In this document: positions 1 through 8,023 of the stretch, piece by piece
Layout of the letters: each line of letters opens with the position of its first letter
Numbering within the stretch: the first letter of the stretch is position 1
Assembly (NCBI GenBank): GCA_902581285.1
Contig: CACHNP010000007.1
Coordinates: forward strand, 1-64,000
Length of the DNA: 64,000 nt
Reading direction: 5' to 3'
DNA from: an uncultured Gammaproteobacteria bacterium
GTDB lineage: Bacteria; Pseudomonadota; Gammaproteobacteria; Coxiellales; Coxiellaceae
Notes under the pieces: model-generated
What the model was told of the DNA's origin: nothing
What the model saw: the letters and a program-made list of their open reading frames with translations, nothing else
Databases searched by the model: none
Position numbers and translations under genes: made by a program

Positions 1-341
1 CGAGTTGTAAAGATGGAAAACCAACAAAAGAAGCTCTTGAAGCCTTAGCCCAAAAACACAAGGATGAGGCAGTAGCTGCCGCGGGTACAGATGCAGTAAA
101 TGCCGAAAATAAATATTGTGCGGAACAAGCTGCGAAAGCAGAAGATGCTAGAGCTAAGGATTATGGCAAAAGATGTAACGGCGCGACATCTAAAGACCCA
201 GAGGGAGTGAAAACTGCGGCAGAAACGGAAGAAACAGCTGCAATCGACAACAGTGGGAAACCAGTGGAAAAGCATGACGGTAAAAAGGAAAATCATGACG
301 GTAACAATAATACCGAAAGTGATGACGGTCCCATGGACTAA
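1..341 (+). CDS. 3' end of an unknown hydrophilic protein (partial)
   Basis: A reading frame is open from the left edge and ends with tandem stops TAA TAA at 339-344. The visible 112 residues are strongly hydrophilic, with an Ala/Glu/Lys-rich helical part followed by a low-complexity Asp/Asn/His/Gly tail containing a twice-used HDG motif (EKHDGKKENHDG). Three cysteines are present (SCKDG, KYCAE, KRCNG). The reading frame runs directly into a strong intrinsic terminator, which supports it being a genuine gene end. The N-terminus lies outside the window, so no signal peptide or domain can be judged and I do not recognise the family. Confidence 0.75.
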   Translation, partial: SCKDGKPTKEALEALAQKHKDEAVAAAGTDAVNAENKYCAEQAAKAEDARAKDYGKRCNGATSKDPEGVKTAAETEETAAIDNSGKPVEKHDGKKENHDGNNNTESDDGPMD

Positions 342-360
342 TAAAATGGATCTGTTGAAA

Positions 361-388
361 AAAACCCGCATTGTGCGGGTTTTTTTTG
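361..388 (+). terminator. intrinsic terminator after the partial gene
   Basis: Perfect 10-bp stem (AAAACCCGCA / TGCGGGTTTT, 361-370 and 374-383) with a TTG loop, followed by a T run. It lies 20 bases after the stop of the left-edge gene. Confidence 0.9.
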
Positions 389-862
389 TGGCCAAATTGA
401 CAAGGCTGACTCGAGAGTGATGCGTGGTCAATGGCATGCGACAGCGTGTTAACAGCATCATTCAGCTGTCGGTTACCATGGCGCTTGTTTTTCGATGTCG
501 CGGTCTTCGCCCGGCGTGGTTTTTGTGAGTTTAGTGTCACGGTATTTACTCTCGAGGGGGTGGGGGAAACCACTTGTTGGTTTGTTAAGAGTTGGGTTAA
601 AACGCGAGAAAGAAGCGTGAGACCTGGCTGATAAGGCGGTGAGAGTGACCGTACTTTGGTAGTCATTTTGAACACGAGAGGCTTTTTTTTTCGAGATATG
701 CACAGATCTTGCTCTGTTTGTTTTTATTATGTACTATTGTCAGTGTAACGTAATAAAAAAAGTAAAGTTTTCTTTTCATGTTTACTAATTTTATGTAAGA
801 TGACAACTGTTTTTTAAAACAATTACGTAAACGTTTAATTACTATAGTAAAAAGGATTTTTT
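389..862. other. 474-bp intergenic stretch, no supported gene
   Basis: Short open frames exist on both strands, but none has a convincing ribosome binding site or recognisable composition, and the longest minus-strand frame runs through the terminator into the neighbouring gene. The right part (about 700-860) is AT-rich and presumably holds the promoter of the downstream porin-like gene; a TATAGT hexamer is seen around 843-848. Nothing else is recognised. Confidence 0.5.
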
Positions 863-1624
863 ATGAAAAAAATTTCTAAAGTGCTAACGGTTGCAGCACT
901 ATCAACAGCAGCCTTATCCGCAAACGCAGACAATCACGCTGCCGCTTCAAACAACGGTGGTCTTTTTGCTGGTTGGACACCAACAGCATCTGCCAGTCTT
1001 GGTAACCGCGTTTTTGCAGACAACTTTCTTCTAACTTCCGGCGAAACTCTTGTTGCGACAGTGAATGTGTCTCTACAGAGAACTTTAGGTAAAGGTACAC
1101 TTGGTGTTAGTGAAGACTACATGGATGCAACTGGTAACGGTAGAGGAGCCACTAACAGAGGTACTAGCGGAACATACACTAATTTCGCTGTGAATTACAC
1201 GACTGACTTAAAGTTACCGGTCTTTAAGAAGGTCACTGTTGCTTATCATCGTCTAGACACCAAAACAGGTGGTTTCTTACAAGACTTTGTCACGTTACAT
1301 TTCAATAGTGATATGGGTTTTGGTGTGATGTATGGAACAGGTGACAGTACAGATGCTTTAGCAAATGGTCAAGTTTCTGCAAATCAATATGGTGCTTCTT
1401 ACACTCATGAAATGAAGGGCGGTATCTCTGCTTTTGGTTCTATCGGTAACACGCAGCAAGTAGCGTCAAATAACCATTCTTCAGTTTGGACACTTGGTGC
1501 GAAAATGACTCTTATGGACAAGATAAACGCCAGTTTAGCTTATGTTAAAGAGAATTCCTTCAGGGCTGGTGGAACTCGACCCTCTGATGAAGGCTTTCAA
1601 CTAAATCTAGCTACGACAGTGTAA
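863..1624 (+). CDS. outer-membrane beta-barrel (porin-like) protein
   Basis: 253 residues with a typical Sec signal peptide (MKKISK, hydrophobic core, cleavage expected after ALSANA around residue 22). The remainder has alternating polar/hydrophobic strands rich in Gly, Thr, Ser, Asn and aromatic residues (e.g. SVWTLGAKMTL, INASLAYVKE), as in small porins. The terminal residue is Val rather than the usual Phe. The start is supported by AAAAAGG seven bases upstream of ATG. A strong terminator follows, so it is probably monocistronic. The next gene encodes a second barrel and shares the 15 bases around the start (AGGATTTTTTATGAA), suggesting an old duplication. Substrate unknown; the family assignment rests on composition and pattern, not on a recognised motif. 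Confidence 0.7.
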   Translation: MKKISKVLTVAALSTAALSANADNHAAASNNGGLFAGWTPTASASLGNRVFADNFLLTSGETLVATVNVSLQRTLGKGTLGVSEDYMDATGNGRGATNRGTSGTYTNFAVNYTTDLKLPVFKKVTVAYHRLDTKTGGFLQDFVTLHFNSDMGFGVMYGTGDSTDALANGQVSANQYGASYTHEMKGGISAFGSIGNTQQVASNNHSSVWTLGAKMTLMDKINASLAYVKENSFRAGGTRPSDEGFQLNLATTV

Positions 1625-1645
1625 TTATTGAACTAGTTACTCTTG

Positions 1646-1677
1646 AAACCCCGAGTTCATCTCGGGGTTTTTTTTTT
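1646..1677 (+). terminator. intrinsic terminator
   Basis: Perfect 10-bp stem AAACCCCGAG / CTCGGGGTTT (1646-1655 and 1661-1670), loop TTCAT, followed by seven further T residues. It ends the first porin-like gene. Confidence 0.93.
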
Positions 1678-1688
1678 GACCACGTTAA

Positions 1689-1799
1689 AGGCTAAAAGAT
1701 TTGGGCGCTGTCGGCTTTATTGTTAATCTGAGTTCGCCTGCACTAGGTGCCGATATATGCGCTTTATCTGATGCTCAAAAAGTTGCTGTCACAGCGTAA
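1689..1799 (+). pseudogene. possible remnant of a secreted-protein gene
   Basis: An open stretch reads LGAVGFIVNLSSPALGADI and continues to CALSDAQKVAVTA before a TAA at 1797-1799. The first part looks like the end of a signal peptide with an ALGA-type cleavage site. A TTG at 1701 preceded by AAAGG could start it, giving only 32 residues. It sits between the two porin-like genes. It may be a decayed copy or chance. Confidence 0.2.
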
Positions 1800-1841
1800 T
1801 TCGGCTTCACATTAGGTTTTTTTTGCGCTAAGATAGGTACC

Positions 1842-1858
1842 ATGTTAAATAATAACAT
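1842..1858. promoter_or_regulatory. inverted repeat upstream of the second porin-like gene
   Basis: Perfect 6-bp arms ATGTTA / TAACAT separated by AATAA, ending 24 bases before the ATG. It could be an operator or part of the 5' leader. No equivalent copy is seen before the first porin-like gene. Confidence 0.3.
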
Positions 1859-1882
1859 TTTTTTCTAACAAGAGGATTTTTT

Positions 1883-2602
1883 ATGAACATTCGCACAACT
1901 TCAATCGCAATTGCAGCGGTTTCATCTTTCGCTCTACTTGGTGTTGCTCAAACTGCCTCGGCACAAATCACTGGTGGTTTTAGAGCAAGCACGACTGGAT
2001 TTGTCGATTCAGTGACTGGGATTGCGACTAATCAAGCAAATTATAGCGCTCGCGGCCAAATTAGCACGTCTCCATTTTCAGGGTTAACACTCACACAGGT
2101 GTTGAGCACAAACCTAAACGGTGCGGCTGCAGCAAGCGGCAATCAATCTGATAGGACCACGGAAGCCAGTTACAATTTTGGTAAGATTTTTAATACGGCT
2201 ATGACTTTGAGTTATTTAGATCAAACCGCTTTCAGTTCAGGAACCAATTTCAATTCAGATGCGATGGTAGTCAGCGCATCTCGGGTTGTCGGAAAAGGGA
2301 CTCTGCATGCCACTGTTCGTGACGGGAATACGTCCTACGCCAATGGTGTTAATCTGGGGGCGTCGAATGCTTTCCAAAGTTTCGGGCTTGACTATGCTCT
2401 TGGTTCTTTTACTGCTAGTGCCAATTATTCTGATGTATCTGCGGTTGGTCGTAGTGCGTGGACGTTACAGGCCACTCAAATATTAAGTCCTGCTGACTCA
2501 GCCCTTACCTTCACTGGAAAGATGACATTTTCATCTTTTAATTCCAGTGGCACTGTTACTCAGGGCACTTATGCTGGGGTTGATGCTTCGTTTAAGTTTT
2601 AA
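1883..2602 (+). CDS. outer-membrane beta-barrel (porin-like) protein, second copy
   Basis: 239 residues with a clear signal peptide (cleavage expected after TASA, about residue 27) and a mature part made of alternating amphipathic strands rich in Thr, Ser, Asn and Gly. It ends GVDASFKF; a C-terminal aromatic residue at the end of the last strand is the BAM-dependent outer-membrane signature. AAGAGG precedes the start. Size and layout resemble the upstream barrel, and the bases around the start codon are shared, so the two are probably related although the sequences have diverged. Ligand unknown. Confidence 0.7.
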   Translation: MNIRTTSIAIAAVSSFALLGVAQTASAQITGGFRASTTGFVDSVTGIATNQANYSARGQISTSPFSGLTLTQVLSTNLNGAAAASGNQSDRTTEASYNFGKIFNTAMTLSYLDQTAFSSGTNFNSDAMVVSASRVVGKGTLHATVRDGNTSYANGVNLGASNAFQSFGLDYALGSFTASANYSDVSAVGRSAWTLQATQILSPADSALTFTGKMTFSSFNSSGTVTQGTYAGVDASFKF

Positions 2603-2620
2603 TAACAAATCTGTTAAAAA

Positions 2621-2650
2621 AAAACCCAAGCTTGCTTGGGTTTTTTTTTA
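2621..2650. terminator. bidirectional intrinsic terminator
   Basis: AAAACCCAAGC / GCTTGGGTTTT hairpin (2621-2644) with A runs on the left and T runs on the right. It can therefore end the porin-like gene on plus and the degP-side transcript on minus. Confidence 0.85.
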
Positions 2651-2836
2651 TTCTAAAACACGGTGAAAATGGTTTGTATTTCGTTCGATTGATTTGGTGG
2701 TTGAACTAGATCTTTTTTTTTGATCGATACTCAGCGTGGTTATTGCTACTGAGCTGTCTGATTTTAAAATATTGATACTAAAACGTATCTGAGTCTGGCG
2801 CAAGAGCAATGGCTCTTGCACCAGAGTAATAGGCAT
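2648..2836 (-). CDS. possible small ORF directly after the Do protease gene
   Basis: A 62-codon frame starts at ATG 2836 (a GTG lies one codon earlier), immediately after the protease stop codon. It ends at TAA 2648-2650, just before the bidirectional terminator, so it fills the space exactly. The sequence (QTQIRFSINILK, SVAITTLSIDQKK) looks protein-like but matches nothing I know. A 14-bp-arm hairpin lies in its first third. There is no clear Shine-Dalgarno, so it would depend on translational coupling. It may be non-coding 3' UTR. Confidence 0.3.
   Translation of the reverse strand: MPITLVQEPLLLRQTQIRFSINILKSDSSVAITTLSIDQKKRSSSTTKSIERNTNHFHRVLE
2794..2825. repeat. long hairpin downstream of the protease gene
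   Basis: Arms of 14 bp (TCTGGCGCAAGAGC and GCTCTTGCACCAGA) pair with one mismatch around an AATG loop, beginning about 15 bases after the protease stop. No T run follows on either strand, so it is not a standard intrinsic terminator. An mRNA-stabilising or REP-like element is possible. Confidence 0.6.
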
Positions 2837-2839
2837 CAC

Positions 2840-4150
2840 CTAACTGTGGCGTTGCACCACCACGTACGCATTCATACCGTGGCGCTGCACCAGAAACAGC
2901 ATCTGTTCTTGGTTATGATCGTGTTGCACAATGGATTGCAGTTGCGCGGTATTAGTGACCGCTTTTCCGTTTGCTTTAATGATCACATCACCCACGCTCA
3001 AACCAGCCAATGCACCAGCCGACACGGGATTGAGTGCCGTTATCATAACACCGGTTAACGGCTTTCCATCGCTAGTGATTTCACTGAAATTACGCAGGTG
3101 CTCCCCGCCAATAAACGGCACCGTGGTTTGCTGTGACAGTTTTAATGGTGAGGTGACCTGAGCATGAAGCGTGCGTTGCTGTTGCTCGCGTTGTACTGTA
3201 AGTGACAACGCGGTGCCTGGTCGCATCAAGCCAAGCATGTTACGCAGTTGATCGGCCGAAGTAATCGGTTTTTGGTTAACACGTAAAATCACGTCTTGTA
3301 ACAACAGGCCCGCTTGTTGCGCTGGTGATCCTGGGACTACTTGCGAGACCAGTACACCGTGTGTGTTGGATGAGATACTGAGCGCTTTTTTTAACTGCGG
3401 ATTCAGCGTTTGCGCCACCACGCCCAATGCACCGCGCTCGACTTGGTGGTACTTTATCAGTTGTTCGGCCACACTTCGGACCATGTTGCTAGGGATGGCA
3501 AACCCGATACCAATGTTGGCGCCAGGCCCAAGAATGGCGGTATTGATACCCACGACTTGGCCTTGGTTGTTGATCAGTGGGCCGCCGGAGTTGCCCGGGT
3601 TGATGGGGGCGTCTGTTTGAATGAAGCTTTGGAAACCCTCAATTTTAGGGTGACTGACATTCAGTGCACTAACAATACCCGATGTCACGGTTTGATCCAG
3701 CCCAAACGGACTGCCGATCGCCACCACGTTGCTACCAATTCGAAGCTTATCGGAGTCGGCAAAGGGTATGGCGTTGAGGTTGTCGGTATTGATTTTCAGC
3801 ACAGCAATGTCAAACCCGGTGTCCTCACCGATGAGGTGACCCACGTAGCGTCGATCATCATTCAGGCGAACCACAATGAGTTTTGCGTTGTTAACCACGT
3901 GCGCGTTGGTGATAATCAATCCGTGTTTGCTGTCTACCACAACCCCGGAACCTAAACCCATGGCTTCTTTGGGTTTGTCTTGCTGGGATGGCTCCTCAAA
4001 TGGTGTGGTATCGACTTTGTCCACCATGATACTGACGACGGCTTTTTTGTCTTGTTCAATTATCTGAGAAAATTGTGGGTCGGTGTTATGCGCGCTGGCA
4101 TTGGTTGCTACGGCGATTAGACTCAGGCTCAATAACATGCGTTTGAACAT
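2840..4150 (-). CDS. degQ: periplasmic serine endoprotease, Do/DegP-DegQ family
   Basis: Protease/chaperone of envelope quality control, cutting misfolded periplasmic and outer-membrane proteins. 436 residues: signal peptide cleaved after NASA (residue 20); trypsin-like domain with His84 (TNAHVV), Asp114 (FDIAVL) and Ser188 (NPGNSGGPL); PDZ1 about 232-322; PDZ2 about 345-430, ending AYVVVQRHS. The segment after the signal peptide is short, without the long Q-linker loop of E. coli DegP, so DegQ is the closer match; DegP cannot be excluded. AAAGGAG stands before the ATG. It is preceded by pgeF on the same strand after an 81-bp gap, so it may have its own promoter. Confidence 0.93.
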   Translation of the reverse strand: MFKRMLLSLSLIAVATNASAHNTDPQFSQIIEQDKKAVVSIMVDKVDTTPFEEPSQQDKPKEAMGLGSGVVVDSKHGLIITNAHVVNNAKLIVVRLNDDRRYVGHLIGEDTGFDIAVLKINTDNLNAIPFADSDKLRIGSNVVAIGSPFGLDQTVTSGIVSALNVSHPKIEGFQSFIQTDAPINPGNSGGPLINNQGQVVGINTAILGPGANIGIGFAIPSNMVRSVAEQLIKYHQVERGALGVVAQTLNPQLKKALSISSNTHGVLVSQVVPGSPAQQAGLLLQDVILRVNQKPITSADQLRNMLGLMRPGTALSLTVQREQQQRTLHAQVTSPLKLSQQTTVPFIGGEHLRNFSEITSDGKPLTGVMITALNPVSAGALAGLSVGDVIIKANGKAVTNTAQLQSIVQHDHNQEQMLFLVQRHGMNAYVVVQRHS

Positions 4151-4231
4151 GGTGGTCTCCTTTTTGGTGTACGATGCTCATCATTGTAACCAGATTGCCG
4201 AGCTTGAGCTAGAAAAACCACCTTTTTGGCT

Positions 4232-4966
4232 CTATTCTGGTTGTATTGTGATCAGTGTTGCCATGCGGCCAGTTTGACCATCGCGGCGGTAGGAATAAAA
4301 ATGCGCTTTTTCAGTGACGGTGCAGCGTCTCTCGCCATAAATGCGATGCACGCCGAGCGCTTCAAGCATGGTTGTTGCTAGCTCGTGTAGGTCGCAATAG
4401 ACCGCTTGTTGTCGCGTGCTAAAAGCCTTTGCTGTTGCAGGCCAGGCACTTGTAAATTGCGATTGAATTGCGTTATTGAGTTCAAACTGAGTGGGCCCTA
4501 TGGCGGGTCCAAGCCAAGCCATGAGGTTATTGGCTGGTGAGTCCATGGCGCGAATGGTGTTTTGAATGATGCCGCCGAGTAACCCCCGCCAGCCGGCATG
4601 TATCGCGGCCACTTCACTACCCTGGTGGTTGCACACACAGATCGGTAAACAGTCAGCGGTCACTACCACGCAGGTGGTGTTGGGGTCTTGTGTGATACTG
4701 GCATCAGCCTGATGTTGGTATTCACGGTTGCGTATCACGGTGACATTGGCACTGTGGGTTTGTTGTAGCCAACAAGGGGGGTGGGTGAGCTGCCAGTCAC
4801 GAGATAATTTGTCGCGATTGCATTTTACGTGGTGCGCTAGGTCGCCAACGTGACCGGCGCAGTTAAAGCTGTCAAACGGAGGTTGGCTGTACCCGCCGCT
4901 GCGCAGAGTGCATACGGCGGTCACCTGTCGTGGCTTAGGCCAGCTTGGAATTAAGTAGTGTTGCAT
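4232..4966 (-). CDS. pgeF: YfiH/PgeF laccase-domain protein (purine nucleoside phosphorylase family)
   Basis: 244 residues matching the 'polyphenol oxidase/laccase domain' family. Members cleave purine nucleosides and, in E. coli, edit misincorporated L-Ser from peptidoglycan precursors. Metal-ligand motifs are visible: QQTHSANV, the TADCLPI cysteine motif and AIHAGWRGLLGG. Length is normal for the family. It begins 13 bases after the NUDIX-HAD gene, so the two are very likely co-transcribed. In E. coli it follows rluD; here rluD is about 10 kb away, so that linkage is broken. Confidence 0.9.
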   Translation of the reverse strand: MQHYLIPSWPKPRQVTAVCTLRSGGYSQPPFDSFNCAGHVGDLAHHVKCNRDKLSRDWQLTHPPCWLQQTHSANVTVIRNREYQHQADASITQDPNTTCVVVTADCLPICVCNHQGSEVAAIHAGWRGLLGGIIQNTIRAMDSPANNLMAWLGPAIGPTQFELNNAIQSQFTSAWPATAKAFSTRQQAVYCDLHELATTMLEALGVHRIYGERRCTVTEKAHFYSYRRDGQTGRMATLITIQPE

Positions 4967-4979
4967 CGGTTGCCTGTGG

Positions 4980-6158
4980 TTAAATTGGGGTGGTTATTGT
5001 GCTTGCGGGTAGATCGAAGTGGCACAAGATGTCCAGCAGAGATTCTGATTGCACGGTGCGATTGGCGCGTCCTCGAAGATGCTCGTCGGGGTTGAGTGCA
5101 ATCGAGCGACCCACCGTCGAGAACAGTGGTACGTCCGTGAGTGAATCTCCCACGGCGACCACGGATTGCATGCTGATACCAAGTCGGCGAGCAGCGTTTC
5201 TGACGTGTGTAATTTTGTCATCGCTGGAGCACACTTTTATCCCGTTGCCAATGCGACCATCAGTGTGTATTTCAAACTGGGTTCCGTATGCCTGATCAAA
5301 ACCAAATTTGTCTGCTACCGCTTGGGCAAACTGTTGGTTCGCTGTGGTGACAATCAGGGTGGTGATACCCTGGCGTTTGAGGTAGGCAACGGTTTCTGCA
5401 ATGTGGCGAATAAATGGCATGCCGTCCACATGACGGCGGATAAAATCAACCGTGAGTCGGTGGAAAATCGACGAAATTCGCTGCATGAACTGGGTGGAAT
5501 TGATCCGCTGATGACTGAATTCCTGCTCAAGTGCTTGCACTTGAGCTGAGACTCCAAGTAAATCAGCGTAGTAAAGTGTGGTTGATGTGTTGCGTACCAG
5601 CGTGCCGTCAAGGTCAAATGACACCAGCTGGCAGCGAGATTGCTGAAGTAGGTGTTGACTAAACTGCGATGTCAACCAGGAGGCATCCGCATGGTGTGCC
5701 AACAAGGACTGCACCGGCTTGAAAAGGGAGTCACCGAATGTGGTTACTAGGTCATTCCAACGAACCCAGCGCCACTGCTGGCACTTGTGGGGCTCTTTTA
5801 CCATAGGTCTGCCGCCGGTGTGCTTGGCCAGAACAAAGTGGGTGGTGTATTCAGCCCCGATGTCATCCATGGTGTCGTAAGTCTTGGGGCCAAGACACAA
5901 GTGGGTGAGGGTAAGACCGGTTTCCTCAAATGTCTCTCGAATCGCGCAGTCGATATGTGATTCGCCATCATCCGGGTGGCCCCCGGGAAACGCCCAGGTG
6001 TGCGCACCATGAGAGCCTTTACGCTGCCCCATGAGGACCGTACCATCTTCGCGAAAAACGATCACACCGACCCCAATTCGGGGGAGTGATCCAAGCTTGG
6101 CTTCTGACTGCGAGTTGTTGGCATGCTCTCGACTTGCCTTATTGTGTGCCGTTGCCAT
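4980..6158 (-). CDS. NUDIX hydrolase fused to a HAD phosphatase
   Basis: One 392-residue chain with two enzyme domains. The NUDIX domain (about 25-155) contains the full Nudix box from Gly60 to Leu82 (GHPDDGE... RETFEETGL), so it should hydrolyse a nucleoside diphosphate linked to another group. The HAD domain (about 177-380) has motif I FDLDGTLV with Asp182/Asp184, motif II IVTT near 269-272, Lys315, and motif IV GDSLTD (Asp338, Asp342). Its end (SIALNPDEHLRGRANRTV) is of the SerB/HAD-IB type. All catalytic residues appear intact in both halves. Substrates are unknown; the fusion suggests two consecutive phosphate-removing steps. It is first in a minus-strand cluster with pgeF. Confidence 0.88.
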   Translation of the reverse strand: MATAHNKASREHANNSQSEAKLGSLPRIGVGVIVFREDGTVLMGQRKGSHGAHTWAFPGGHPDDGESHIDCAIRETFEETGLTLTHLCLGPKTYDTMDDIGAEYTTHFVLAKHTGGRPMVKEPHKCQQWRWVRWNDLVTTFGDSLFKPVQSLLAHHADASWLTSQFSQHLLQQSRCQLVSFDLDGTLVRNTSTTLYYADLLGVSAQVQALEQEFSHQRINSTQFMQRISSIFHRLTVDFIRRHVDGMPFIRHIAETVAYLKRQGITTLIVTTANQQFAQAVADKFGFDQAYGTQFEIHTDGRIGNGIKVCSSDDKITHVRNAARRLGISMQSVVAVGDSLTDVPLFSTVGRSIALNPDEHLRGRANRTVQSESLLDILCHFDLPASTITTPI

Positions 6159-6395
6159 GGTGTTCCTTGCTGTGATTTAAAATACCCGTATTATAAAGTC
6201 GCGATCGTCGCTTTTCTACCTCGTTTTTTTTAATGGCATATGAATAGTCTTTGCGCCAGTTATGCGTCGGCAACGATCACGCATCACTAGGCCGGAGTCA
6301 GCAGATTTGTTGCCAGTACCGCATTTTTTGCTGCAAACCGCGCACAATATTGATAATATATTGTAAATTAATCACAAAGTGAGCTACCAAAACGA
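6159..6395. promoter_or_regulatory. divergent promoter region with a 7-7-7 dyad
   Basis: Shared upstream region of the minus-strand NUDIX-HAD gene and the plus-strand HAD-like gene. At 6344-6364 there is a perfect inverted repeat, ACAATAT and ATATTGT separated by TGATAAT, overlapping an AT-rich -10-like area 32 bases before the plus-strand start. This is operator-like; the cognate regulator is unknown. Confidence 0.4.
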
Positions 6396-7745
6396 ATGAC
6401 AAAGGTATTTTCCATTGATTTTGACGGATGTTTGTACAATCCGCTTGTTGAGCGCGAGCTGTTTTCTTTCTTTTATGGTTTGAAGTGTGCTGAAGATCCA
6501 GTTAACTATTTGGCTTATCCTGAGTACGAACTGCATGATACCTCAGCGCTTTTGGGTCTTTTTATTGAGAAAGGTTGGTTCGGGGGTGACGGTTTACTGG
6601 CGGCAATAGCGGCAGACTTGCAACAAATGCCAACCCTAGAACACGAAAAAGCCGCGTTCGTTGATGAGCTGATGAACCAGGTCTGCAGTATCGTGATTAA
6701 ACACAATTTGACTTTGATAGATCAAATCGGTGAGGGCAGTTACCTGATGGTGGGTTCCAGTCGTCAGGACTGCTATGTCGATTACCAAAACACCGTCAAT
6801 CCTGATACGCTGAGTGTGTCTTGTTTTACACTCTTTCAAATCTTAGCAAAGCGCTTGCGCTGCACATGGCTGCCTTTTTTGGTGTCTGATATAGACCATT
6901 CAAATAGAGGGAGCGATTTGTCACTCGTTGACACGCGCTTGACTCAACGTGGTGCTCAGACGTTGCGACTGTTTTATGATGATGAGACTATCGACCAATT
7001 GAGACCGCAGTATTTTTTTGATGAATACAAAGTGACTCTGGTTGCCGCGCAGCTGAATTATTGCCGTCGGCTGTTCAGTGATGATGTTGTGGAATACGTT
7101 TTTGTTGATGATCGACTGGATATCTTGGATCATGTGTGGCGAGCACTTCCGTGCCTAACTAAAGCAGACGCCCTAGGAAACCCAGTGGTAACATTGGTAC
7201 GTTATGACTACTCTCATTCTCAACGTGGGATGGTTTGGCAAAATCAAGTTACGCTCGAGCTGCGGGCGTCGTCGCGAGTCTCGCGGCCTCGTGATGTCAA
7301 ACAGGCGTTGATGGATTTGTATTCCACGATTCGTGCTAACCAAAGACCGAATCGTGAAGGGCAGTACAAGGTGCTGGATTACCAATTGCTGTTTCAACGA
7401 TTGGATTCAAGTGCGGTTGTTAACACCGATCAATCATCTGCAGCCCAATCCAATCCAAGTGGCAGCGGTTGTGATTTTTTCTCACCATTGCTGACTTCGG
7501 TTGGGTTTGGTTTATGCTCTGGGGGTTCATCTTTTCTAGTGCTACTTTACTGCCACCAAAAGCAACCGAATTTTTGGTCGTGGCAAAGGGTGGCTTTTTG
7601 GGACATGGCGATTACTCTTGGCGTGTGTGCGTTTTCTTTGATGGTCATGATGCTAGACCGCTGCGTTCAGCGCAGCCGAGCAGGGTGTTCGAGTGGAGCT
7701 GATCTGTCTGATGCCGCAACACCGTTGGTGGCGAGTGCCGTGTGA
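6396..7745 (+). CDS. HAD-like protein with C-terminal membrane hairpin, unknown role
   Basis: 449 residues. The N-terminus FSIDFDGCLYN gives a HAD motif I with Asp8/Asp10; GSSRQD around 120-125 fits motif II; Lys212 could be motif III; and YVFVDDRLDIL with Asp238/Asp239 fits motif IV. The phosphatase/phosphotransferase core may therefore be active. After a polar linker (about 340-360, Ser/Asn-rich) there are two hydrophobic segments, about 361-386 and 398-420, then a polar tail. The 'DFDGCLYN' start plus terminal hairpin resembles proteins I associate with Legionella/Coxiella-type effectors, which is inference. The following gene looks like a degenerate relative. Confidence 0.75.
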   Translation: MTKVFSIDFDGCLYNPLVERELFSFFYGLKCAEDPVNYLAYPEYELHDTSALLGLFIEKGWFGGDGLLAAIAADLQQMPTLEHEKAAFVDELMNQVCSIVIKHNLTLIDQIGEGSYLMVGSSRQDCYVDYQNTVNPDTLSVSCFTLFQILAKRLRCTWLPFLVSDIDHSNRGSDLSLVDTRLTQRGAQTLRLFYDDETIDQLRPQYFFDEYKVTLVAAQLNYCRRLFSDDVVEYVFVDDRLDILDHVWRALPCLTKADALGNPVVTLVRYDYSHSQRGMVWQNQVTLELRASSRVSRPRDVKQALMDLYSTIRANQRPNREGQYKVLDYQLLFQRLDSSAVVNTDQSSAAQSNPSGSGCDFFSPLLTSVGFGLCSGGSSFLVLLYCHQKQPNFWSWQRVAFWDMAITLGVCAFSLMVMMLDRCVQRSRAGCSSGADLSDAATPLVASAV

Positions 7746-8023
7746 TCTGTTGTTGCTGTTGATCAATGACGGTAAACACGTGGTAACGAACTGATGTTTA
7801 TTGTAACAACGACGTTGCAAATCCACTGGAACGGGTTGCGTGCAATCATTTTATTAATATAAATATCATGGAGTTATAGCCTTTTTTTGCGCCTGCTGAT
7901 GAGGTTGGTCTCGCGGAAATGGAATTGTCTTTTTCATTTTTTCTTAATAATTCTATCGTACAATTCTTATAAAAAAACCAAGTTGAGATGAGATTACACG
8001 ACAAACGCTAAGAGGGGAGTAGT

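Noticed and set aside
389-862. Overlapping open frames on both strands after the first terminator (66-161 codons)
   Set aside because: No ribosome binding sites; the longest runs through the terminator and into the coding strand of the first gene; composition is atypical.
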